Source: Euptelea pleiosperma
Taxonomy: Eukaryota > Streptophyta > Magnoliopsida > Ranunculales > Eupteleaceae
Assembly: GCA_035048495.1 (NCBI GenBank)
Contig: CM068546.1
Span: forward strand, 33,188,674-33,252,673
DNA length: 64,000 nucleotides
Reading direction: 5' to 3'
Of the stretch, positions 40,301-47,792 are shown piece by piece. The translations under genes and the position numbers were made by a program. The number at the start of each line of letters is the position of its first letter. Positions within the stretch are counted from its first letter, which is position 1. The notes beneath the pieces were generated by a model. That model searched no databases and was not told the origin of the DNA. It worked only from the letters and a program-made list of their open reading frames with translations.

Positions 40301-43300
40301 ATTTATAATCGTTTCCTCCCTTTTACTCTGAATCAAATGCAACCTTTCTTTCTACTGAAATAGGATCCTATGGACTGATTTACCTGGACATGGTTTTTGG
40401 AAGTGGAGGATGCATATACACGCGACAGATAGATGATTGTTTACTAGGATCTTCAGATAGTTATATATGCTTGGCAACCGTTTCAAGTCAGTACATAACT
40501 GTACAGAAGGGAATATTTTATGGATACCTGTAGGAAGTTGTTTGACTGTATCTTATTGTCTTTGATTTGGTATTTTTTTTGGTATTTTATGGATACATGT
40601 GATGTGTATATTTTATAGTTTTCACAATTAATAATAGAAAATATTTTAGAATTTTTATATGATAAGCCATAGTGTATGCACATTATAGTAATGTTTTTAA
40701 ATGCGAAGGCGTGGGGAGAGGTGCTTGAATTTCCTAAAGCGAGAGGCATAAGCCTCATGTGCGCGACTTTCTAAATGAATACTGAAGGTAAGAAAATAAA
40801 TAAATAATAGGATTATTCAATAAAAAAGATAAATTTATGAAAAAATGACATTAATCTAATGGGAAAGAGATGTTTTTGTTGCTTTATTTAATTTAGAATA
40901 GCTTATTATTATTTAAATATAATTTAGGGGAAAAATAAAAATAAAGAGGAAATAAATTGAACTTTTTAAAGTATGGTTGCCACACACTGGCATGTGCATG
41001 TGAGGCACATGCCTCTGACACAAGGCGTTAAAAGAGTTGTAAAAAGTGTTAGGCGTAAGCTTTTTTTAAGCCTCAGTAGACGAAAGCCTCAAGTCGATTT
41101 GGGGAAGCCTCTCAAGGCGTAAACCTAACGCCTTTTAAAACAATGCACTATAGAGCCTCCTATCATATAAGGTCTATATTTTCTTCTTCAACATGTATGT
41201 TGATGGGGCGATAGAACTAGCTGCCTACATTCAAGATGAGTTTCCTTGGTCTATGTTGTTTGTAGATCGGATAGTTTTGGTCGAATCCGCCTTTGCAATG
41301 GTGTACCCGCAACAACACTATGTGACGGGGTTTACTTTGGCAGCACACATACTCCCAAAAATGCTCTAACTCAATTTAAAGTCAATTGAGGTTACTCTTT
41401 TTTTCTTCTTCTTTTATATATTTATATATATAAGGTTGGGGCTTTTTTTAAGGTATGTGTCCTACAAAGAAGGAACCCCGTCACATAGTTGTTGCTGCGG
41501 GTACACTGTAGGCTAGGAATTTTTGTTTTGGTTGATGAGACTAGAGAAGACGTAAACACAAAACTAGATCTATATGAAGGGATGTCTCTATATAAAGTTT
41601 AGCTTTGGTAAGGACATGCATAGAGTTAATTAAGATCGACGGCTGGGTGATGCCCAAGGAGACCAATTCTTTGATCTCGGTTCTATCATCCATAAGCAGA
41701 GAGAGATTGAGGAGGATGTTGCTCACAAAATTGGAGATGGGTGGCTGAAGTAAAGATCTGCTTCTGGGGTGCTATGTGATCGTCACATACTGATCAGTCT
41801 CAAGGGAAATTAAAAGTACAATGGTGAAACCGACTATTCTTTTATGGAGCAGAATGCTGTGCAATCAAGAAACGCTATGTACATAGAATGAGCATGTCTG
41901 AGATGGGGATATTGAGATTGATGAGTGGAAATACTAGGACACAATTCTAGGAAAGAATCAGAAACGAGCGTATATGAGGGAACCTATTCAGTAGGTGCAA
42001 AAATAAGGGAGACTGACTGAGATGGTTTGATCACGTGCAAGGACGGCGATTGGCAGCACTGGTGAGGAGTGCATTGGTGTAGGTCGATGGTTCGCTCCAA
42101 AAAGAGATAGGGAAGGCTGAAAAGAAAGTAGTTTGAAGTGAATGATTTGAAAACTTACACATGTTGGAGAATATTACCCTGGATAGGATGAAATGTTGAA
42201 TTGATGATGATGATGAGGATATGTTGCATATTCATAACACAGTAAGTCACATATGATGCACATAATAAAGTATAAATGTCATATTATATGTTTCAAATAA
42301 TAAAGGAGCACCTAATTAGCTTAAAGTTTTTATCAAATGTGATATACCGCTCTCATTGGAGCATCGATGTAACATTGCCCATGGATCTTTTAATTTTCGC
42401 TGCAACCATATCTGATATTTAAGACATTTTATATAACTTTGTGACAATTGTTGAGGAATGTTTAAAATCTCGGTCTCGTTTTGAGTCTCAGAAGCTGATG
42501 AAATGGAACGTCCCGACCGAGACAGAACAAGACATCAAGAGAAAAAAAAATGATACGTCTTGATATGCAAAGATTTGAATAGACATTATATTAACCTGAG
42601 GGCTGGGTGTAGATGGCCAGGACCCCACTCCAGAAAGCAGGAGGTCTTGAGTTCGACTCCCCCTTGGGTCACCCCCTGGGGATTTACCCTGGTTTTACCT
42701 GGTGCGTGTGGAAGGGGTACACATGTGCCCCGGGGGACTAATCGGGTGCTCTAAGAGGCCCGGCTACCCTCAGAAGTGAAAAAAAAAAATAGACATTATA
42801 TTAAATTATATTAAATGATTTTTAATGTTTAATTAAGCTAAAAATTTGTTGCTTATACTTATCAAAAAATAAATAAAATTGTTGCTTATCTTTTATGTGT
42901 TATAAAAGACAAGTGTACTATAAAAACAAGGTTTAAATTATATAAATTAGGTTTCTGGTATGAGACAATACATACCCTAATGTATCGTCTTGATACCTTA
43001 ACAGAACAAGATGTCTCAGCCAAGATGGAATGGGATGTAACAAGCATGGTTCAAAGTACGCAGTATCGTTCATGGGCGATACCGAAACGTATTGGAAGTA
43101 TCGTTCGGTTTCGGACGAAATTTCGTCTAGCCAAGCGTGTCACGCCCTAGGGCGATACCGAAACGATATGGGGCAAAACATTTCGATATCGCCTGATACT
43201 TCGAACCATGGTAACAGGACTTCAAACTATTTTATCGGGTATGGATTTTCTTTTTGTGGAACAGTTATAAGGCGTTTTTATAAATGTTTTCACTTGTATG

Positions 43301-44118
43301 ATCTTTTTAAAAGAATTTGTACGATGAAGCATGGCCTTTTATTGGTTAAGACAAATGTATTTTATTAATTTGGTTTCTGCAAGTTTTTTTTTTTTTGATG
43401 ATATTTGGTTTCTGCAGGTTGTTAACTACGTCTTGGAAAAAATGGTTCTTGACAAACCATTGGATGGTGGGAATTCCGATGGAACATTTGCTCCAGGACT
43501 GACAGGAGAGCAATCGCAACTTACAACTATTGGAGGAGATGGCACTTTCCGGTCAAGCTTGAAGCCCTGGCCAAAGCTAAAGCCTTCTATAGAGATTTTG
43601 TGCAATAATCAGGCAAGTGGGTTACATCTGAAATAAGGAAGCATGCCTTATCAAAAAATTACTGCTTGTCAAAATTTGAAAAAAAAGGTCTTGAACTTGT
43701 TGTTACGTCCTATAGAAATCTCTTTCCAGTTCGTAACCATGCTTCCTGGACGAGGGATGGAACACTGACGTTGATGTATTTATAAAAAAAGCAGCACTGA
43801 CATGGATGTACAGTGTCCTCTATCTATCACTTGGTGACAGGTCCCATGGTGTGGTAAACAACCAGAGCAAAGTGATAGGGCAGTTCAATGCTCGTAAAAT
43901 ATTTTACGAGAGAATAGCACATAACTGCTTGAATTGAAATTTTTTGTTCCATGTTTATGTTGGATGTCTTCTTTTAACTTGAAGAAGACAATGCGGATGT
44001 TTTTTGGGTGCTTTTCCAGGTCTTATCCTCAGAAATGAGCTTAGCCACTGTCCGAGCTTATATATGGAAGAAACCCGACGACTTGGTACTCAATTACAGA
44101 GTGGTGCAGGGCAGATAA
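1318..44118 (+). CDS. WDR48: WD repeat-containing protein 48 homologue, 16 exons visible, 5' partial
   Basis: Exons: 1318-1476, 4669-4734, 4815-4904, 5099-5407, 5595-5692, 15131-15166, 16170-16290, 16402-16638, 23496-23591, 23766-23831, 23999-24037, 24127-24261, 38237-38601, 39227-39320, 43418-43612, 44020-44118. They total 2205 bases, stay in frame throughout, and give 734 residues and a TAA stop. Residues 1-439 hold about eight WD40 repeats, for example [10 protein letters not shown] (25-34), then [24 protein letters not shown] and [12 protein letters not shown]. Residues 440-734 match the DUF3337 C-terminal domain of WDR48 proteins (begins [12 protein letters not shown], ends near [13 protein letters not shown]). 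In animals WDR48/UAF1 binds and activates ubiquitin proteases USP1/12/46. The Arabidopsis homologue is LRS1, linked to lateral roots. The scaffold role in deubiquitination is inferred for this copy. Roughly 30 N-terminal residues lie left of the window. All introns are GT-AG except 43613-44019 (GC-AG). No frameshift or premature stop occurs, so the gene looks intact despite heavy intronic transposon load. Confidence 0.93.
1477..2716. other. WDR48 intron, no gene recognised
   Basis: This is the first part of the 3.2-kb intron 1477-4668. A minus-strand open frame at 1385-1783 overlaps the WDR48 exon and has no recognisable domain. The region 2330-2700 repeats the theme of AT-rich text with GTTGACT words but gives no firm element. 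Confidence 0.4.
2717..3020. repeat. tandem duplication, two 152-bp units
   Basis: 2717-2868 and 2869-3020 are nearly identical, with about two differences (a C/G near the start of each copy and a CGA/CAA change). Each unit ends in a segment containing GTGGGGCCCACATGCGGATG, which is also found in the hairpin MITE at 3230-3424. Confidence 0.9.
3230..3424. mobile_element. hairpin (foldback) MITE, GGGGCCCAC family
   Basis: 3240-3310 and 3358-3423 are imperfect inverted copies of each other, including GAGTTAAGAGCTGA, the GGGGCCCAC block, and CTATTCTTACTA-like outer parts. The loop (3313-3355) is itself near-palindromic around GGATGATCTCC. Partial relatives lie just upstream (3177-3229) and downstream (about 3565-3640). 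A half copy lies at 63760-63900 at the other end of the window. Confidence 0.75.
4421..4645 (+). mobile_element. 5'-truncated L1-type LINE tail
   Basis: This matches the last about 230 bases of the LINE at 30819-37306: a TTTTTCG(T/G)TGGGA block, GTTAGGTCATCTCGACCT, TTGGCTT, TTTCAATA and TTATACTTAT, then an A tail. It is flanked by degenerate target-site copies at 4404-4420 and 4646-4660, both ending in CTTCGG. It ends about 23 bases before the acceptor of the WDR48 exon at 4669. Confidence 0.8.
5930..6110 (-). mobile_element. LINE 3' tail, minus strand
   Basis: The stretch starts with a T run followed by GATCGGTAAAATAGATATATTAAAG. On the minus strand this reads as a LINE 3' end finishing TTTACCGATC plus poly-A. 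The upstream limit is not clear. It lies early in the 9.4-kb WDR48 intron 5693-15130. Confidence 0.5.
6111..8859 (+). other. intron sequence, probable decayed LINE ORF1 region
   Basis: No intact gene is present. Around 7165-7200 the frame reads W-I-C-I-K-E-E-T-G, close to the L-I-C-I-R-E-E-G of the LINE ORF1 at 30844 onward. This suggests that the plus-strand LINE whose endonuclease start lies at 9180-9289 begins somewhere here. Stops and frameshifts are frequent. G-rich text from 8240 to 8850 would fit a degenerate ORF1 tail. Confidence 0.35.
9688..9975 (+). repeat. tandem repeat inside the solo LTR, unit 81-82 bp
   Basis: The phrase AATATCAGGCCTGACTT recurs at 9688, 9770, 9850 and 9931, giving about three and a half units. 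The last unit is more divergent. The array ends about 25 bases upstream of the LTR TATA box, which is where LTR enhancer repeats usually lie. Confidence 0.9.
9998..10006 (+). promoter_or_regulatory. TATA box of the LTR promoter
   Basis: TATAAATAG follows the enhancer-like repeats. Transcription would be expected to start about 30 bases downstream, near 10030. Activity is inferred only. Confidence 0.6.
10764..10912 (+). repeat. tandem repeat inside the solo LTR, unit about 50 bp
   Basis: There are three copies of a unit with GGGCGC(C/T)(A/G)TT, then a GTAATCCCC block and GGTTATT, around 10764, 10815 and 10867. Confidence 0.8.
11911..13124. other. repeat-derived intron sequence, possible LTR/3' end of the gypsy remnant
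   Basis: No gene is present. On the minus strand it is rich in ACCCTAA-like and CT-rich text and directly follows the gypsy chromodomain. It may be the 3' part and LTR of that element, but I could not find paired LTR ends. A G run plus (GGT)n lies at 12387-12432. Confidence 0.4.
12387..12432 (+). repeat. G run followed by (GGT)n microsatellite
   Basis: Twelve G residues are followed by about ten GGT units with one interruption. The proline/threonine-rich open frame on the opposite strand is an artefact of this repeat. Confidence 0.9.
13125..14217 (-). pseudogene. Ty3/gypsy integrase C-terminus plus chromodomain, broken
   Basis: Minus-strand pieces in order are as follows. 14217-13906 is integrase core with [17 protein letters not shown] and [17 protein letters not shown]. 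13878-13570 is the integrase C-terminal part with [15 protein letters not shown] and [13 protein letters not shown]. 13349-13125 is a chromodomain tail with [20 protein letters not shown]. Frames change between pieces and reverse transcriptase is absent upstream. It is a dead chromovirus-type fragment in the 9.4-kb WDR48 intron. Confidence 0.85.
14352..14480 (-). mobile_element. tRNA-derived SINE
   Basis: On the minus strand it begins GCTTGCTCAGTTGGTAAAG (A-box type) and about 35 bases later has GGGTTCAAAACCCG (B-box type). A unique body follows, ending near a run of T residues. This is the layout of plant SINEs of the Au-like kind. The ends are approximate and no clear target duplication was found. 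Confidence 0.7.
14490..15130. other. WDR48 intron, no element recognised
   Basis: Ordinary AT-rich intron sequence ends in CTATTGCAG at 15130. Short minus-strand open frames here have no recognisable content. Confidence 0.5.
17075..17244 (+). repeat. 5' LTR of the copia element
   Basis: 170 bp, TGTTAG...TTACA, followed directly by the primer-binding site TGGTATCAGAG. Confidence 0.93.
20597..21495. mobile_element. GGCGC-ended element nested in copia reverse transcriptase, with hAT-like transposase tail
   Basis: The copia reverse transcriptase reads up to about 20596 ([12 protein letters not shown]) and resumes at about 21497 ([16 protein letters not shown]). Between them is a unit whose two ends are inverted and rich in AGGCGC (GTAGTCAAGGCGCG at the left, GCGCCTTTAACTAC at the right). 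Inside, 20881-21144 (+) encodes an acidic segment with [14 protein letters not shown] and [18 protein letters not shown] text. This resembles the C-terminal tail common in plant hAT transposases. The transposase body is missing. Exact ends and target duplication are uncertain. Confidence 0.65.
22708..22877 (+). repeat. 3' LTR of the copia element
   Basis: 170 bp, preceded by the polypurine tract and followed by the target duplication ATGGG. Confidence 0.93.
24985..25335 (+). pseudogene. plant RNase H-like (RVT_3) domain fragment
   Basis: Across frame changes the stretch reads an RNase H fold typical of plant LINE-linked or stand-alone RNase H proteins. The order is [18 protein letters not shown], then [21 protein letters not shown], then a tail with [11 protein letters not shown]. 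The first and third catalytic aspartates (NTDGS and ATDS) are visible. At least two frameshifts break it. It is isolated in the 14-kb WDR48 intron and is not likely to be expressed. Confidence 0.7.
25336..25625. other. WDR48 intron, nothing recognised
   Basis: AT-rich intron sequence between the RNase H-like fragment and the 202-bp duplication. Confidence 0.4.
25626..26029. repeat. perfect tandem duplication, two 202-bp units
   Basis: 25626-25827 and 25828-26029 appear identical over their whole length by direct reading. No terminal inverted repeats or coding content are seen. It is either very recent or an assembly artefact. Confidence 0.92.
26242..26420 (-). repeat. 3' LTR of the minus-strand copia element
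   Basis: About 179 bp. It shares the GGAGCATGT, TTATGTAAAAAGGGACT and ACAAGTATGCC blocks with the split 5' LTR. Confidence 0.88.
26518..26751 (-). pseudogene. copia RNase H fragment
   Basis: It reads [10 protein letters not shown], then [20 protein letters not shown] and [14 protein letters not shown]. This is the conserved end of copia RNase H. It belongs to the element at 26242-37392. Confidence 0.85.
27530..28010 (-). pseudogene. copia reverse transcriptase fragment
   Basis: The minus strand gives the reverse transcriptase entry segment: [20 protein letters not shown] and [16 protein letters not shown], then a [13 protein letters not shown] segment and [15 protein letters not shown] frame change separates the two. 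The YVDD active-site part downstream is decayed. Confidence 0.85.
28118..29054 (-). pseudogene. copia protease and internally deleted integrase
   Basis: The protease site is [13 protein letters not shown]. It is followed by [18 protein letters not shown] and a preintegrase ending in C-W-H-A-Y. Almost at once the frame passes to F-L-L-I-N-R-M-P-S and the late-integrase FGCxxFVH-like and [18 protein letters not shown] text. The roughly 150-residue DDE core normally between WHA and LINRMPS is absent near 28580-28620. Confidence 0.8.
29765..30120 (-). pseudogene. copia gag fragment
   Basis: The minus strand reads gag text: a [10 protein letters not shown] start region, then [19 protein letters not shown] and the [14 protein letters not shown] segment. 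These are hallmarks of copia gag (UBN2-like). Confidence 0.85.
30844..33388 (+). pseudogene. LINE ORF1 (gag-like), frameshifted
   Basis: Open pieces at 30844-31482, 31632-32282, 32457-33017 and 32972-33388 lie in changing frames. The first reads [21 protein letters not shown] and [19 protein letters not shown], typical of the ORF1 of plant L1-type LINEs. The later part is glycine/arginine-rich ([18 protein letters not shown]), as expected of an RNA-binding tail. I see no intact CCHC knuckle. Confidence 0.75.
33385..37125 (+). pseudogene. LINE ORF2: endonuclease, reverse transcriptase, zf-RVT
   Basis: The domains appear in order. The AP-endonuclease (33405-34080) has [35 protein letters not shown] and a final [12 protein letters not shown] motif. 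The reverse transcriptase (34600-35690) has [51 protein letters not shown] and the catalytic QFADDILIF. The zf-RVT domain (36540-36830) has [15 protein letters not shown] and C-W-M-C-x9-H-L-L-L-H-C. Stops include TAG at about 33494, TAG at 33690, TGA at about 34047, TAG at about 34281 and TAG at 35453, plus frameshifts. A nested LINE tail at 36161-36273 interrupts the linker before zf-RVT. Confidence 0.9.
36161..36273 (-). mobile_element. tiny 5'-truncated LINE tail nested in LINE ORF2
   Basis: On the minus strand this is the last about 110 bases of the same LINE family (GGCTTCGGCCTTTCAATATA, then an A run). It is flanked by a 10-bp duplication GATAGG(G/A)TCA at 36151-36160 and 36274-36283. 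Removing it restores the [15 protein letters not shown] reading of ORF2. Confidence 0.88.
37127..37145 (+). repeat. G homopolymer, 19 bases
   Basis: It lies just after the ORF2 stop in the LINE 3' UTR. Homopolymer length may be unreliable. Confidence 0.9.
37398..38236. other. WDR48 intron, no element recognised
   Basis: This is ordinary intron DNA after the copia element, ending in TTCTGCAG at 38236. Open frames on both strands here show no recognisable domain. Confidence 0.45.
39429..40344. mobile_element. TIR element, GGTTGCATTTGGTTC ends
   Basis: The left end GGTTGCATTTGGTTC (39429-39443) is inverted at 40330-40344 (GAATCAAATGCAACC). TTT flanks both sides, compatible with a 3-bp duplication. 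The subterminal text (AGGAAGTGG, CCCAGAAGTGCCACTTCC) matches the element at 54714-55849. Nonautonomous; no transposase. It lies in the WDR48 intron 39321-43417. Confidence 0.7.
39765..40140. repeat. internal tandem duplication, unit about 190 bp
   Basis: The block from CTCTAGAATCAGAAGTCAAG to ACCTTCAGAATCGG is repeated with small changes from about 39955. It lies within the TIR element 39429-40344. Confidence 0.8.
40690..41145. mobile_element. degenerate AGGCGT-ended TIR element
   Basis: The ends read TTTTTAAATGCGAAGGCG (left) and CGCCTTTTAAAAC (right), inverted to each other, with GAGGC/GCCTC words throughout. It resembles the ends of the element at 20597-21495. There is no coding content. 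Confidence 0.5.
41755..42215 (+). mobile_element. RTE-type LINE, 5'-truncated 3' end
   Basis: The frame reads [12 protein letters not shown], then [12 protein letters not shown], then [10 protein letters not shown]. It finishes with a GATGATGATGATGAGGAT run encoding the acidic end typical of plant RTE copies. Stops are present. Confidence 0.75.
42595..42787 (+). mobile_element. tRNA-derived SINE with poly-A tail, 193 bp
   Basis: It is flanked by a perfect 17-bp duplication (AATAGACATTATATTAA at 42578-42594 and 42788-42804). The head contains GGGCTGGGTGTAG (A-box position) and GAGTTCGACTCCC (B box). The GC-rich body ends in an A run. The perfect duplication argues for a fairly young insertion. 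Confidence 0.92.
43045..43210. mobile_element. 166-bp MITE with CATGGTTC ends
   Basis: The ends CATGGTTCAAAGTA and TACTTCGAACCATG are inverted to each other. The flanks GTAACAAG (left) and GTAACAGG (right) look like an 8-bp duplication with one change. The interior is rich in inverted CGATACCG/CGGTATCG words. Confidence 0.75.
43613..44019 (+). other. GC-AG intron of WDR48
   Basis: The donor is CAG|GCAAGT and the acceptor TTTTCCAG. No nearby GT donor keeps the frame and the conserved residues ([20 protein letters not shown]). CAG|GCAAGT is the known strong consensus for GC-AG introns. Confidence 0.88.
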
Positions 44119-44700
44119 TTCTTTAGCTCAACCAGGAGGTGAGTGCTACCCTAATTGTTGGTACTTAATCCTTCCTGTCCTCCACTATCTCTTTCTAGTT
44201 ATTTCAGGACCAATTTTATGTTCTACTCTTTTTTCCACCTTGGGTACACAATCATTTAATAACTCTAACTTGAAATTCTGGATTTCTGAGTTTTGTCTTA
44301 AACTTTTTTGGGAAAGACATAATCTATGGTAGGATGATTCCTGAGTTTGATTTGGTTGGGTCAATTAATTTCATGTTTTTTCTATAATCTATCTGTTGAG
44401 TCAATCATTGACTGGACAGAGATCCTATAAAATCAAACTTCAATTCCTGAACATTTAATCCTTCTAAAACTGAGTGCAAAATGATTATGTGAAAATTTTG
44501 GATTTGACATTCTATGGTATTCCCATGCTTTGTAGACGCTTGTGGGGTTGAGTTGCTGGGTTGCGGTGATGGATGGGGCTGTCTTTTGCTAGTGTAAATT
44601 ACTCTGTGTAATTGATTCTTCAGGGTTGCTGGTCCTGATCGGAACTATTTATTGCTTCCTTGTAAATCTGGAAAGCTGATCAATCAATGAAGCTATAGGT
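44119..44700 (+). other. WDR48 3' UTR with a probable UTR intron
   Basis: Twenty bases after the stop there is a strong donor (AGGAG|GTGAGT at 44139) and an acceptor (TTTGTAG ending 44535). A GC-richer stretch follows to about 44700 with AATCAATGAAG near the end. The intron is inferred from splice signals. Its closeness to the stop would not be expected to trigger nonsense-mediated decay. Confidence 0.55.
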
Positions 44701-46161
44701 GTTCTCCAAAAAAATTCAGGGAAATTTCCAGGGAACAATAAGTGCAAGTTTTAAGTTGGCGTGGCAGGCATGCAAAAAAGATGTTAATGGAGAGAATCGA
44801 CGGATAATAGGCCAAGATTGTCAGCTCAAAGCAAAGGTTTAGGATTGTAAAAGAGAGAACTGATGGAGATTGACGAATAGGAAAAGCTCGAAATCTCCTG
44901 GCAGGACACATAGTTGGGATGTTGATGTCGAAAGCGGTGTAGATGTGAATCTGTTTGGTACCTAACAAAGAAACTCTCTTTTGGGAGGTAATTTATTGGC
45001 CTTTGGAAATAAAACGGTTCCCTTTGTGTTAAACAAGTTATTTAATATATATATATATATATATATATATTTCTCTTTTTTCTCTTGCTGCATCTTCACA
45101 TTCTGTAACTATATATCTTATTGTTTTCCATCATTTGTCATCTCAAGGGTTGAAATATGCGAAAGATCAAGAGTTTCGGCATCACAGATTCTCAAGATTT
45201 GCTTCTCAGATCCATTTTGCATCAGTCCTCTAGTTTATTGAGATAAACAATATGGTGGAGAAGCAAATGATCATGGGATCTGGTTGATGGTTGGGACCTA
45301 TTGAATAAATGGTCAGAGCTGTTTAGTGAAGTCACGGAGCTCATGGGATTTGGACTGATTAATGCGATCTGACACCGTCTGATGATGTTGAATCAACAGC
45401 CTTAAAGTGTCAACGTGGAACACCTGTAATGGTGACCATATCAAGCTTTTCCTCTTTAGAAAACGATAGCACACCATCTTAGAAATTCTCTGATAAGACA
45501 GCCCAGGAAACATAAATATCAGTGGTTGAGACTTGAGAATGAGATCTCTCTCTCTCACACGTATCTTGTGTAGCAAGAATCGCTTTGTGGTCACAAATTT
45601 TACGCGTACAAGGAAGACAAAAAGACAGTAAAAGGAACGTGGAGACATAATAATCTTAGCCAAGCAACACCTGTTAGTAGATAAGGTAGACTGTACACGA
45701 TATTTGTACACTATAGTTTTTATGCGATCTATTGTTTGTTCCACACCGTTGGATGTTAGACCATGAACTCACTAAGCTTTGGGATGATCTGGACACACAA
45801 AATCAAGACACATGGCATACATGTAGGTGCTGATCCCAATTCGCCACACAATGGATCCTCTCTAGACCTCCTTGGTTAAATATCAAGGTAAATCTGTAGG
45901 ATAGTTGTGTTCTTTTCCTGAATTACGAATATATTTTAAAAAATGGTCCTATTTAAAAGTTAACATGATGAAATTATTCTCGAATAATTCGCCAACTTTT
46001 TTGAATTATTTCTGGATTATTCAATTAGTGTGCAAGTGTCAACAAGATAGGGTCGCCAACTTTTTCGAATTATTTCTGGATTATTCAATTAGTGTGCAAG
46101 TGTCAACAAGATAGGGGTCGTTATCAGGCTTTGCACAGTTGCACTCCCACCAATGGAGAGC
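44701..46161. other. intergenic, no gene recognised
   Basis: AT-rich intergenic DNA containing an (AT)n run at about 45043-45070. A 143-codon minus-strand open frame at 45313-45744 has no recognisable domain and no plausible gene context. Confidence 0.45.
45991..46118. repeat. tandem duplication, two 64-bp units
   Basis: GCCAACTTTTT(T/C)GAATTATTTC begins both units, at 45991 and 46055, with about one difference. Confidence 0.9.
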
Positions 46162-46407
46162 GAGTAAAACTTTGCTGACCCACCAAAGTATAAGCCACGT
46201 GGCATATTGTTAGAGATTTCTGACCGTATGGATGTTTGGCTCAATCCTAGATGGATATACAGAAAAAGTTAGTCCGATTAGTGATTTCTAAGCGTTGGAT
46301 TGGAGTCGTTTACATGGGTTGATTTTTAACCATGGAATTTGAGCATTATTTGGGGTACGAATATAGTTGTAATTCTACTCCAGCCATCACGCACCTAACT
46401 TTTCCGA
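46162..46407. mobile_element. partial G-box MITE (left half)
   Basis: It starts CGAGTAAAAC and has AAGCCACGTGGCAT (G-box 46196-46201), then CCGTATGGATGTTTGGCT and the GATTAGTGATTTCTAAGCG core. The match fades near 46370 before the next copy starts at 46408. Confidence 0.8.
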
Positions 46408-46811
46408 GAGTAAAACTTCTATCACAGCGTTCTGACAAATGCTTCTGTCACAATGCAAATCGCAGTCCACGTGGTACACTCTTAGTGTATTGTGACTGTA
46501 TGGATGTTTGGTCAGTCCCTCGTTGGACCTATAAACCAAAAATCAGCCTGATTAGTGATTTACAATCTTTGGATCTTTGCACCCAAATAACGCTCAATAA
46601 TGCTGGAATTCTTACCGTTAAAATCAACCCATGAAATAACTTCAATCGAATCGCTTAGAAATCGCTAATCAGGCTGATTTTTGGTCTACAGGTCCATCGA
46701 AGGACTGGCCGAACATCCATACGGTAAGCGACCATTAAGAGTGTGCCACGTGGCTTATGTTTGCATTGTGATAGAAGCATCTGTCAGAACGATGTGATGG
46801 AAGTTTTACTC
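46408..46811. mobile_element. G-box MITE, 404 bp, complete
   Basis: The GAGTAAAAC and GTTTTACTC ends are inverted over about 170 bp per arm. G-boxes lie at 46468-46473 and 46747-46752. The core pair is ATCAGCCTGATTAGTGATTT and CTAATCAGGCTGAT. The flanks CTTTTCCGA and CTTTCCCCG could be a decayed 9-bp duplication. Confidence 0.88.
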
Positions 46812-46910
46812 CTTTCCCCGAAAGGGTGGATCGGGGGACTGACATTGAGACTGACTTTGACACCTAAACAAGGGAACCGTAGATCTCTCAGAAGAGAAGA
46901 GATTTATAGA

Positions 46911-47309
46911 TTAAAAGACTTTGATGACAGGGCCCTGTCATCAAGGCCGATGACAGGGTGCAATAGGAGCCACGTGGCATACTCTTAGAGGATTCTGGCC
47001 GTATGGATGTTTTTCCAATACCTATATGAACTTACAAGCAAACAATAAGCTTGATTTTTGATTTAAAACCTTTGGATCTTTGAAGTTTGAATCTCAAATA
47101 ATGGTCAATAATGCTCAAATTTCCCACGGTTATAATCAACCCATGAAAAAAATTCCAATCCAACGCCTAGAAATCACTAATCGGACTGATTTTTGGTTTG
47201 TAGGTCCACCTAATGATTACGGTCAGAGTCCTCTAAGAGTGTTCCACGTGGCTCATATTGTACCGTCATCGGCGTAGATGACAAGGCACTGTCATCAAAG
47301 TTTTATTCA
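46911..47309. mobile_element. G-box MITE with TTTGATGACAG ends
   Basis: It has the same core as 46408-46811, but the outer arms read CTTTGATGACAGGGCCCTG (left) and CACTGTCATCAAAG (right). G-boxes are at 46971-46976 and 47245-47250. Confidence 0.85.
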
Positions 47310-47396
47310 GATTGTAGAGGCGAAGAGACGTGATGGGGTGATGGGATGGGACATGTTTACTTCTTGCTTTTCCAAGGACAGTGAATCGGCTTCAAC

Positions 47397-47792
47397 GAGT
47401 AAAACTTGTGTCACAAGATGTTGTGACGGAAGCCGTCACAGCACTCAATACGAGCCAGGTGGCATACGATCAGAGTGCGCTGACCGTATGGATGTTTGGC
47501 CAATCCCTCGTTGGACCTACAAATCAAAAATCAGTCTGATTAGTAATATATAACCTTTGGATTTTTGCACCCAAATATTTCTCAAATACCTACCGTTAAA
47601 ATCAACCCATGAAAATAACTTCAATTGAATCGGATAGAAATCACGAATCAGGCTGATTGTTTGGCTACCGGTTCACCGAGTTACTTTCCAAACATCCATA
47701 CGGTCATCGTCCTCTAATAATATGCCACGTGGCTCGTCATTGAGTGCTGTGACAGGCTTCCGTCGCAACATCTTGTGACACAAGTTTTACTC
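47397..47792. mobile_element. G-box MITE, 396 bp, complete
   Basis: The ends are GAGTAAAACTTGTGTCACAA and its inverse. The flanks GCTTCAAC and GCTTCAAAC suggest an 8-9-bp duplication of Mutator type. The right-arm G-box is at 47726-47731. The left-arm site is mutated (CAGGTG). Confidence 0.9.

Noticed and set aside
42600..42680. tRNA gene suggested by a B-box-like GAGTTCGACTCCC
   Set aside because: No cloverleaf closes. The sequence is the head of a SINE with a poly-A tail and target duplication.
45313..45744. 143-codon minus-strand open frame
   Set aside because: No domain, no splice or promoter context, and composition like the surrounding intergenic DNA.
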